DNA from: Ypsolopha sequella | Lineage: Eukaryota; Arthropoda; Insecta; Lepidoptera; Ypsolophidae | Assembly: GCA_934047225.1 (NCBI GenBank) | Contig: OW203987.1 | Coordinates: 5,607,501-5,671,500, forward strand | Length of the DNA stretch: 64,000 nucleotides | Direction: 5' to 3' | In this document: in pieces, positions 22,524-31,900 of the stretch | Position numbering within the stretch: the stretch's first letter is position 1 | How the letters are laid out: the number at the start of each line of letters is the position of its first letter | The notes under the pieces: model-generated | Database searches by the model: none | What the model saw: the letters and a program-made list of their open reading frames with translations, nothing else | Told to the model about the DNA's origin: nothing | Translations under genes and position numbers: made by a program

Positions 22524-23309
22524 ACCAAAGATTTTAAAAGTAAAGATAAGCCCTTACCGTAGTATACAGCACCAAAATGTTTCCACCTTTAAATCCGTGA
22601 CACTCACACGTTTGGAATCAGTGCTCATCTGAACATAGTGATAGTTGTACGCCTTAAGGCGATTACCATCGCCAAATTAGCAGCTCGATATTTGTCACTA
22701 CAAATATCAACGGAAACGACATTGAAATAACGTTCATATCAGCGCGCAATGCATAGTGGCTGTTACGACGCTCGCTGCGTCCTTGAGAGGGCGAAATAGG
22801 AGAAAATTATACTTTTCACTTGGACGTGATTACTCAATTGAATAATCTTATGTTATGTTTATAGCTATAAAGTTTATATATTTATCAAAGCATAAATGAA
22901 TTCAATCGGCTAAGCCACTCAGGAGCAGTAGAGTATTTGAGGTCAAAAAACACCATTCAGTAAAAAAAAAAATCATGTAGAAGTTTTGGTGGTATGAAAA
23001 AGCAAAATGTTGCATATGTTGTCTAAGAGTTGATTAGTCATAATACATTTTTTCATTATTTTTGGTTTGGCCATAAACGAGGAGTAGGCTTTAGAAAGTA
23101 CCCATTTGGCAATAGTAAGGCCCTTAAGTGCACTTAAAGTTTTGAATTTTTACGACTTTAGTAGGTAGTCTGATCAGTTTGCTGACCGTAGGTAGACAGA
23201 ATATTGCGCACTCATATTGTGCGCGCGTCGGCATTATGTTAACGCACACATTCAAAAGCAATGCAATAGATTTTAGGTGCCAGGGCTCATCTAAACTATA
23301 AAATCTTTG
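22524..23309. repeat. Foldback miniature element, copy 2, interrupted by a TTAA element
   Basis: Inverted-orientation copy of 793-1107. Outer parts 22524-22657 and 23124-23309 together reconstitute that element, and the 466-bp TTAA element lies between them. Confidence 0.7.
22658..23123. mobile_element. Non-autonomous TTAA element, copy 1 (466 bp)
   Basis: Bounded by TTAA at 22654-22657 and 23124-23127. The ends carry imperfect inverted repeats with a TCGCCAAAT/ATTTGGC core. The same element (468 bp) is at 59635-60102. The uninterrupted sequence at 967-970 shows the site before insertion, with exactly one TTAA. Confidence 0.85.
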
Positions 23310-23330
23310 ACTTATACTACTAGGATCTGA

Positions 23331-23604
23331 TGGCTTGGTGCGTAGATGACAGTGACAGGGGGCTGCAGCTGTGAAACAAGGAGTATGGTAGCGGCGTTAG
23401 TTACGATTTTTGACACAATCAATCCACGCGCCATAAGATTCTTGTAGCACTATACGGTAGGTACAGTACAGTGCCATAAGGATCTGATGGCGCGTGGATC
23501 ACAGTGACAGGGGGGCGCAGCTATGGAACAAGGAGTATGGTAGCGGCGTTGGTTCTGATTTTGGTCACAACCAAGCTACACGCCATTGGATCCTTGTAGC
23601 AATG
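23331..23604 (+). repeat. Tandem pair of a short (about 125 bp) repeat
   Basis: Two copies, about 23331-23455 and 23478-23604, spaced 147 bp. They share GGATCTGATGGC, ACAGTGACAGGGGG and GGAGTATGGTAGCGGCGTT. A third, inverted copy is at about 8844-8945. Confidence 0.7.
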
Positions 23605-23714
23605 TATGTACAGGTATAAACTCGACCAAAATGTGTGAAAAAACTGTTTATTATTTGTTATTTGTATGGACGAGTACTGGTTAACGCTAATGAGACGTTT
23701 TCCAGGTTAGCTTC

Positions 23715-23873
23715 TGTCGGGTCCTCGCTCGACAATAATAAGACCGAATTTAATCAACAAGTGCTTTTATTTCCGAATTTAATCCTTTTACCAGGCGTCC
23801 GCTTTTGACGCACCTAAACCACACCGAGTAAGCCTAATTTCCGCCTCCTTGTGTTCACAGACCATACTCTACA
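23715..23873 (-). repeat. LTR (3' LTR of the minus-strand element)
   Basis: 159 bp, TGTCGGG...CTCTACA on the plus strand, with the usual TG...CA ends. On the coding strand it is preceded by a purine-rich stretch (GAAGAAAGGAATGGAT) that could prime plus-strand synthesis. Confidence 0.92.
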
Positions 23874-24106
23874 ATCCATTCCTTTCTTCAAATAAAATAA
23901 AAGCGAGTATTCTTCACTCTAAAACAAAATATCTAAGTATCTTCTAAGCAATACAAATTATAACTCGACATAGCATAATAGCCAACATATGATAGTCTTA
24001 TCTTAAAGTTGTAAGCAATATAATTAAAACTTGACATGTTATAACAATCAACTTACGATTATAATCTTATCTTTAATCAACTTAAAACTAGACATATGTA
24101 CGCAAT

Positions 24107-27100
24107 CTAAGAACTTATACAATCTAAAATCAAACCTAATACAAAGTCTTTGTACTTCGGGGGAGTGTGACGCTCTCTTTGAGGACGACTTGATTTACGG
24201 TCTGGAGTTTTAGTCAAAGCTGGGGTTTTAGCTAAGGCTGGGGTATTTGTCAAGTCCAAAGTCATGTGAGGTGTCAAGGTCATGCCCTGTGTCGTGGTCA
24301 AATCAGGTGTGTTATCCGAAGAGGACAGTTGTGTTTGTTTACCTGTATCCACTTCCTCCTTGAAATTTTCCTCCTCTCTGAACCTGGTCATGTCTCGGTC
24401 ATTTACCTTTTGAAAATATGACGAGTTTCTCTTGACTACTTTGCCTTCAGGCGACTCCGCTGCAACTGAATTACCTGACTTCCATAGTACAGTGTGCCTT
24501 TCGGGTGAAAATGGTGTCGTAAGCTTGTTCAGCCTAGGCTGTTTCACCAGCACTGTGTCTCCTGGGTTCAAATCAGATATCTTCGCACGTCTGTGAAGAT
24601 CAGCATACTCTTTGCTCTTTGATTTCTTAAACCTGTCCCTGTCTCTCACTTCTTCATCAGTAAATATCATTTGATAGCCCAACTCCGGTATTTTTGTCTT
24701 TACAGTGCGGCCTCGAAAGAGGTTTCCTGGTGGTATTCCGGTAGTTGAATGTGGTGTGGTACGGTATGCTAACAAGTACACTAAGAGCTCCTGCTTCCAA
24801 TCCAATTTTAAAGCTTGGGCTATTCTAAGTCTTCTTAGTACATTTCTATTTTGCCTTTCGACTTCTCCGTTTGCTTGAGGCCATAATGGTGTTGTGTGTC
24901 TCAGAGCAATGCCATTAGTCGTTAGGAACTTTTTGAATCTCTCATCTCTGAATGCCGGTCCATTATCACACAAAATTGTGTCCATCATTCCTTCTCTGGC
25001 CATGATGTTAGTCAAGGCCTTAATAGTATTTTCAGCTGTTGGGTGTTTGGTTGTTTCCACTTCGTAATATCTGCTATAATAGTCAACTACAAACAGTAAA
25101 TAGTGACCAGATGGTAGCGGTCCTAGGTAGTCTATGGCGACTAATTCCCATACTCTCTTAGGTAGTTCTGTGGATGTGATAGGTTCTGGAGGTGTGTGTT
25201 GTCTTACCAATCTGCAACCATCACAGGTATCCACCCAGTACTCAATGTCTTTGTCCATAGATTTCCACCAAACCTTCGATCTCAGCTTTGCTTTCATACC
25301 GTTAGTCGCAATGTGTCCTTCATGACCTATTTCTAGTATCCTTGATGTCAGCTCTTTAGGCATTACAATTCTTGTTCCTCTAAGGACAATATCATTAACT
25401 GTGCACAGCTCTTCCTTTATGAGCTCATACCTTCTTAGGTCTTTCGGCCAACAGTCTGTTTCTATAGCCTTTTTCAGATTGGTCAATTCTGAATCTTTCA
25501 ATGTAGCTTCAGTAACGTCTTTTAGGGTGACCGCCTCAATGGATTGCTCTATGAGGGCCAGAAGTGTCTCATCAGTTGTATCCTTTACACTATCTTGCTT
25601 ATTTTTGGTATCTAGAAGCCTTGATATAGGGTCAGCAATATTTGTTTTTCCGGGTTTATGAATAACTTTGAATGTAAACGGCTGAAGTCTTAGCACTCAT
25701 CTCTGAATGCGTGCACTAGGTTTGGAGTTTGGAGAGTAGATAATCTCCAACGGTTTGTGATCTGAAATGATAATAAAGTTTTTTCCAATTAAGTACATGT
25801 AAAGGTTTTCACATGCCCATACTATAGCAAGCGCTTCTTTTTCTGTTTGAGAGTATTTTTGCTCTGCAGATGATAAAGCTTTGCTTATGTATTTTATAAT
25901 TATTGGTTGTTTAGTGCCGTCTACGGTCTGATGTTGTATCAAGACTCCGGCTATACCAACTGGACTAGCATCTGTTATTATAGTTGTCTGTGCAGCTTTA
26001 TCATAGAAGCCCAGTACTGGTGCTGATGCTATCTTGTCTTTTAGTAACTGAAATGCCAATTGCTGATCTTTGCTCCAAACAAACGGTGTGTCTTTTTTAG
26101 TAAGAAGTCGCAATGACGCACTGATTGTGCTAAAATCAGGTATGAATCTTGCTGAAAAATTAACCAAACCAAGAAAACTTCTTACTTCCTCTTTAGTCTC
26201 CGGTGCTCGAAACTCTTGTACCACCTGCTGGTTTGTTCTGGTTGGCTTGAAGCCTTCAGCAGAAATGTGGTGTCCCAGAAAAGTGATCTCCGATACTCCA
26301 AAGACACATTTCTTCTCATTCAAAGTGAAGCCCCTGTCATGCAGACGGGTAAGTACTTGCCTGAGACGAGAGTCATGTTCCTCCCTGGTGCAGCCTCCGA
26401 TTCTGATATCATCCTGTGAATTAGCCACTCCATCAATTCCTTGTAGCAGCTGAGAAAGGATTCTCTGAAACATCTCAGAGGCACAACGGATGCCTAGGAC
26501 TAGTCTCTTGTACCTGAACAATCCCTCGCTACAACTGAATGTAGTTATGTGTCTAGAATCTTCGTCGAGCTCAATTTGATGATATCCCCACTTAATATCA
26601 ATTTTGGAGAAGAATTTACAGCCGTTCAGGTCCTGAAGCAACTCTTCGAAGGTAGGAAGTGGAGCCCTCTCTCGGAGAACTGCTTCATTCACCTTCCTCA
26701 TGTCCACTACGAGTCGGTACTGTCCTGGTTCCTTTTTCTTTACTATGTGTGAAGGTGAGACACATGGTGTTGGTCCTGAAACTCTCTCAATTATGTCATA
26801 GTCAAGTAATTCTTTGATTAGTCTGCTCTCAATCTCTCTGACATTAAACGGTTGTCTCCTAACTGATTGTGCGACTAAGGGAATGTTATTGTCAATGGGA
26901 ATTTTCAATTTATAATCAGTCAGTTTGCCTACTCCTTTGAATAGTTTAGGAAACTCAGAAATTATAGTTTCCTTGCTCAAATAATTAATGTATTTCTTAG
27001 CTGGTCCTACTCTCAACAAGCCTAAAGTTGTCGCAGTCTCTCTACCCAACAGGGAAGGTCCTTTTCCATCAAATATCAGTAATGTCACCTCGGTCACACG

Positions 27101-27358
27101 TTGTTCAGTCTGTGGAGATAGCATATTAACCTTTATAATACCTATATTTTTGATTGGCTGTCCACCATAAGCACAATAGTCAGCGTTAGATTTTAATAAT
27201 TTGCCTTTAAAACCTACCCTCAAAAGCCTTTCATAGCAATATTTGTCAACAATATTTATGGACGCACCAGAATCAATTATGAATTCACATTCATACATAT
27301 TATTTAACATAATCTTACATCGATGTAGTATTTGAAATTTCTTATCCAGGCCCGCCAT
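24107..27358 (-). pseudogene. pol: Gypsy pol polyprotein with one in-frame stop
   Basis: One continuous reading phase from about 27330 to 24107 is broken only by TGA at 25697-25699. From the N-terminus: aspartic protease (IIDSGAS); reverse transcriptase with FSKIDIKWGYHQI and a catalytic SQDDI where [YF]xDD or xSDD is usual; then a connection domain. RNase H follows (TDASPVGIAGVLIQ, SDHKPLE). The integrase has an HHCC zinc region (GHEGH...CDGC) and the D,D,E triad in AIDYLG, LCDNGPAF and NGEVERQNR, followed by a tail ending near CISS. The stop falls just after PSARIQR, where related elements have tryptophan, so a single G-to-A change (TGG to TGA) explains it. Everything downstream stays in frame. 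Gag and the zinc knuckle that normally precede protease are absent. Confidence 0.85.
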
Positions 27359-27429
27359 CTTTCAGACGCCGTCCCAGGGTCTATGTGCGGCTCGAAAACT
27401 GGACAAGCCACGCCGGGATCACTTGCCAT
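27304..27429 (-). pseudogene. gag: Gag N-terminal remnant of the Gypsy element
   Basis: A 41-codon frame opens at the ATG at 27429, about 33 bases inside the 5' LTR. It includes FEPHIDPGT and RWRAWIRNFKYY, the opening typical of Mag-like gag proteins, and then runs into a stop. The protease-bearing pol frame begins within the same bases in another phase. The rest of gag has therefore been removed by a deletion whose junction lies at about 27315-27330. Confidence 0.65.
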
Positions 27430-27462
27430 CACGCAATTATTGTTTTACTCGTCGCCAGAAAT

Positions 27463-27621
27463 TGTCGGGTCCTCGCTCGACAATAATAAGACCGAATTTA
27501 ATCAACAAGTGCTTTTATTTCCGAATTTAATCCTTTTACCAGGCGTCCGCTTTTGACGCACCTAAACCACACCGAGTAAGCCTAATTTCCGCCTCCTTGT
27601 GTTCACAGACCATACTCTACA
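27463..27621 (-). repeat. LTR (5' LTR of the minus-strand element)
   Basis: 159 bp, identical by eye to the LTR at 23715-23873. The primer-binding region should lie just inside it on the coding strand (TTCTGGCGACGAGTAA); I did not match it to a particular tRNA. Confidence 0.92.
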
Positions 27622-27955
27622 GCTTCCATTAAATTTTCATAGATGGTGCTGTCTAAGGACTTCAAATATTATACAATCTCTTGGCTAAATAGGCCTTTCC
27701 AAAAGATTAAAAACAAATCAAAGTAAATTTTGGCTGATCTCTGGCTTTCAGTTATAACAAAGTACTCCTTCACTATGTTTGTTTTGTTATAATTTTTGCT
27801 TGGATAACTTTAATACCAATACTCCAATACTTGGTCCCTAGCAACATAAAAACAGATTTACAGAAGTGAAAAATAGGAAAAAAGCTAATTTTCAAGGTAT
27901 TTATGCGACGTTGTTAGACAGCGCCATCTATGAGATCTTTATGGAAGCCTGCTTA
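27622..27955. repeat. Foldback element beside the Gypsy insertion
   Basis: Arms share GCTTCCATTAAA-like and ATAGATGG.GCTGTCTAA blocks and their complements at 27913-27955. The Gypsy element inserted at its very end, so the GCTTC target duplication is also its first five bases. Confidence 0.6.
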
Positions 27956-28186
27956 GAAAACTGCTTATTTCTGGCTTCCGCAACATCCCTTAACCATAGA
28001 CTTAGGATAGTATATCCTTAGTTTATGGCCTTAACACTTCCACCATTTAATACTCAAAGCCTCAACACTCTGTATTGTATTTTTTTTTCTCTTTTAGAAA
28101 ACGGAACACTGGGGCGGTTTTATTATTCCGATCAAATAAGCATTAAACTAATCATAAATAATAACTAATAAAATAACATATAATAT

Positions 28187-28555
28187 CGGCGGTAGCTCAG
28201 GGTTAGAACGCTGGCCATTCAATCTTGAGACCCAGGTTCAATTCCCGGTCGGACATGCACCAATGCGTTTTTCGGAATTTATGTGCATAGTCCACATTGG
28301 TACACCCACGATTCACCGACGATTATTACATCGCGTACGTTGTGCACAAATGTCATTTTTGTTCCTACTTTTTATTTATAACGGTGAAAGAAAACATTGC
28401 GAGGAAACTTACATGACCTAAAAATTGTTGGGACGTAATAATCGTCGGAGTGAAACGCGAGTATACTAAGTGTGAACTGTGACTTGCATTTCACAGTTCA
28501 TAGCCAGAACACCTCTGACACTCCCTTAGGGATTCATGTCTTGACGATATATATT
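28187..28555 (+). mobile_element. tRNA-derived SINE
   Basis: The head GGTAGCTCAGGGTTAGAACG resembles a tRNA A box and GGTTCAATTCC a B box, the internal RNA polymerase III promoter. The body includes TTGGGACGTAATAATCGTCG and the tail runs to about 28555. It lies about 300 bp upstream of the RpL7A transcription start. The minus-strand relatives at 4262, 5727 and 56812 define the family. Confidence 0.75.
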
Positions 28556-28856
28556 TATTTATTTTATATAATAACGATTAAAAACTTTATATTCTCTAAT
28601 CAGAAATCAAATATCTCTTGCTAAACATTTTCTTCCTGGAAGTGACAAGTTCTTTGTCCCTCTATACGAGATAGTACGAGAACAAAGAAGAATCCACTTC
28701 AAAACATTTCACAGTTTGTATTGTAACTGTTTCGTTTTCATTGTAAGCACTGATGATGCGCAAAACGGAATACGACCTATTTATTTTATATGGTAACACT
28801 GAAATCACCATAGACAAAAAACTTTATAGTTTTGACATTTCTGTTGCTGCCAAAGT

Positions 28857-28953
28857 CTTTTTCTTTCGGCCATTTTTGCCGAAAGTACGGTGTTCACTTT
28901 GGGTCGCGAATCTAATCGTGGCCTTTAAATCACTGAAATAAATTACGATCAAG
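28857..28953 (+). promoter_or_regulatory. RpL7A: RpL7A start region and 5' UTR with TOP tract
   Basis: CTTTTTCTTTC at 28857-28867 is a terminal-oligopyrimidine-like start, typical of ribosomal protein mRNAs and of growth-controlled translation. It is followed by a perfect 8-bp hairpin (CTTTCGGC at 28863-28870, GCCGAAAG at 28878-28885). The UTR then runs about 68 bases to the ATG at 28954. The start base is inferred from the motif. Confidence 0.6.
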
Positions 28954-31900
28954 ATGGTGCAGAAGAAGGTAAACCGCATGTGCGTTTAGTAATCCAAGAT
29001 ATTTTCTTCATGCAAAGTGAAAAAGTGTTGATTATCCGTGCGTGTTTGGTGTATCCTTGTAGGTTGTTTTCGGTCGTTCCTGTTCGTGTATTCCTTCTTT
29101 CATAGACTCCTATTTTATCCAGTAGGCTTAGGACCGTTTAAATCGCTAGAACTGCATTCCCATCGTGTTTACGAACGTTACGGCCTATCAATCAAACCTA
29201 ACCTCACTTCCTGTAAACATGATGTTCCATCACTATGATTGCTATGATTACACTGCAAATATCACCAAGATCTCTGATTTTACTCTATAACTCTCTTTGA
29301 TAACATCGACGCTACAAATTCAATAATAATTTGCAATTTTCAGCCCAAGAAGAAGGTCGGGAAAAAGGTAGCGGCGGCTCCTTTGGTTGTCAAGAAAGTT
29401 GAGCCCAGAAAGATTGTGAACCCTCTCTTCGAGAAGAGGACCAGGAATTTCGCTATTGGTGAGTTTTCGTTTCAATGAATTTTATTATTACATTGACCAT
29501 ATAAGTTTACAGATCAAAATGATGTAAATCTATTATCTGAACCACCATGTGGCATCAAAATATCGAGCTTTTTAACACTGATTGGTCTGTAAACTGTTAA
29601 ATTTTGACTGAAGCTGAAACCTAAGTGGTTCTTTCAACTTCATGTTAGGATAAAGACTTATCCATTGTTTTTACATCACTGTAGTGATCAGATTCAGTGT
29701 TTATGTTATGAATTCAAAGTGCTCTGCAGCCCAAGTACACTATTCCATGCAGCACGCGTGCAGTTTTTTGGAACGTTACCATGTTAATTTCCTACAAAGC
29801 CTGTTTGGTTCTGTCTTCGGCTTTGTATGAAAAATACCATGATTTTTGACGTTCACTAAATAGAATAGTGCAATTGGGCTGCTTTTCCAAAGAAAAGCAC
29901 ATTCTATTTGTCAAGTGTTTGAGGTTTGAGCGGCTGTAATTGTTAAACAAGCTGTCAAAATTTACAGTGCACAATGTTCTGCATGACTGATAAAGACAAG
30001 AAATGTTTTTGAGGGCTTTCAACTGCAGTTATATTGAACTTTAAGCAATTCATTATCTTGAGATATATTTCATATTAACATAACCTAAACTCTTCCAGGT
30101 TTTCATTTCTGGGCATAACTATAAGTTCATTCTGCCTAAAGACTATTATTGTCTATAAACTTTTTCACATTTCTTTAACTACTTAAAGTGATGGAGTATA
30201 GGATTTAAATCCAATTAATATGCTATAAATATAATGAACCTCTTAGTTTTAATTTAATTCCTTTAGCAGTATAACTCATTGAATGTTTTGGTCAGGTCAG
30301 GACATCCAGCCCACACGTGATCTGTCCAGGTTTGTCCGCTGGCCCAAGTACATCCGCATCCAGCGCCAGAAGGCCGTGCTTCAGCGCCGGCTCAAGGTGC
30401 CCCCCCCAATCAACCAGTTCACCCAGACCTTAGATAAGACCACAGGTTTGTATTTCATTTTTAGTGGATATTATTTTTGTCAATTTAGTTTTCCATGATG
30501 ATCTCCAAATGCAACTATGATCAAACATGATTATGAAAAAAATATACGAGCTTTTTAACTCTGATTATTACTTTTATTTGCTATAAAAAAAACAATAATT
30601 GCTTAGATAGTAACAAAATGTGTTTGTACTGTTACAGCCAAGGGCCTCTTCAAAATCTTGGAGAAATACAGGCCAGAGACTGAAGCTGTACGGAAAGACC
30701 GACTCAAAAAGGCTGCTGAAGCCAAGGTAAGGTATTTGGTAGAAATTATTGTAGTTGTCACAAGTTATCTATCACAAACATCTAATATGGTTAAAGACCT
30801 CAATAAATCATTTTTAAACACTTAAAACAATGAGTATACTCTTTCAGTTTTGTTTTAGCTATAAAAATACTTTTTACACTTTTTAACAGGGTTTGAAATC
30901 ATCAAGATAAATATGCCCCTTGATAATTATGATGATAATTGTCACATCATTATCCGACAATTATCAAACAGATATAAGCCTAGCAATCCTTTTTTAACTG
31001 GTATTACATATCAACATTTACGCAACAAGCAAGTAGTTTAGTAAATAAATTATACACATTTTACAATCAAGGTAATCTTTCATTAATTTTTTCTTCATAG
31101 TTTCGTGACTAAAATATCGATTTTGCTTTCAAAGATTATTATAATTATAAACCTAAATTTATCAATGATAGTTATTACTTTGAACCCTGCTTTTCAAGCT
31201 TTTGAAAATATTGTCTTGCTTTACAACATATTGGTAAACAGTGTTAACATCCAGTCTATTGTACAACAAGCAGCTGTAGGAAACATACACAGTAAATGAT
31301 GCATAACAACCTACCTCTGAATGCCGTGAGGACCCTTCCACCAAGATCTCTGATTGACCCACGACATACCAACCCCTGCCCCCTTCCGTTGCCTGTTCTA
31401 TATTCAAACTGGTCTCTCAGGTCGCTAAGAAGGATGAGCCTCCACCAAAGAGGCCAAACACCCTTCGTGCCGGCACCAACACCGTCACTAAGCTGGTTGA
31501 GAAGAAGAAGGCGCAACTGGTCGTGATTGCTCACGATGTTGACCCTATCGAGGTAACAATTCTAGTTCATTTGATACCTTACCGCCTCTTTAGGATAATA
31601 TGCAGGTTTACCTCCAGTGTTTTCCTTTACCATTCAGCAAGTTGTAATTGTATTTCACATGCACTTAAATTCGTATTCATTCTCTAGAAATGGCACAACC
31701 AGTAGTGTCATGGGGAATAGCTCTTTCCCATGACACGACAGACAGTGATTGATGCCCTGAAGTACATATTTTCTAAACGCCTGGGTAAATGTAAAATTTA
31801 AAGTGTCAAAGTTAATTTTACATTTCTGACAAGGTTTGTGTACTTGTACTGTATGTTTTCACTCAGGTGGTTGTGGAACGGTTGTCAGTAAAATTTTACA

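Larger units (their letters stand above)
23710..27626 (-). mobile_element. Ty3/Gypsy-type LTR retrotransposon, gag mostly missing
   Basis: A 3,907-bp element on the minus strand between 5-bp target duplications GCTTC (23710-23714 and 27622-27626). Its two 159-bp LTRs (23715-23873 and 27463-27621) appear identical base for base. Inside are a purine-rich tract beside the left LTR, a 41-codon gag remnant and a long pol frame with protease, reverse transcriptase, RNase H and integrase. The integrase style and the motif following RNase H suggest the Mag-like branch of Gypsy elements. Identical LTRs mean a very recent insertion. Confidence 0.9.

Noticed and set aside
24107..25696. An independent integrase gene separate from the frame at 25697-27358
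   Set aside because: The two frames are in the same phase and separated by a single TGA at a conserved position; they are one pol frame with a nonsense change.
27319..27358. A natural start of pol at the ATG at 27358
   Set aside because: The first codons overlap the gag remnant in another phase and do not resemble protease. The true pol homology begins just after the deletion junction.
28193..28270. A functional tRNA gene
   Set aside because: Only A- and B-box-like parts are present, with no closing acceptor stem. The sequence continues into a SINE body shared with other loci.
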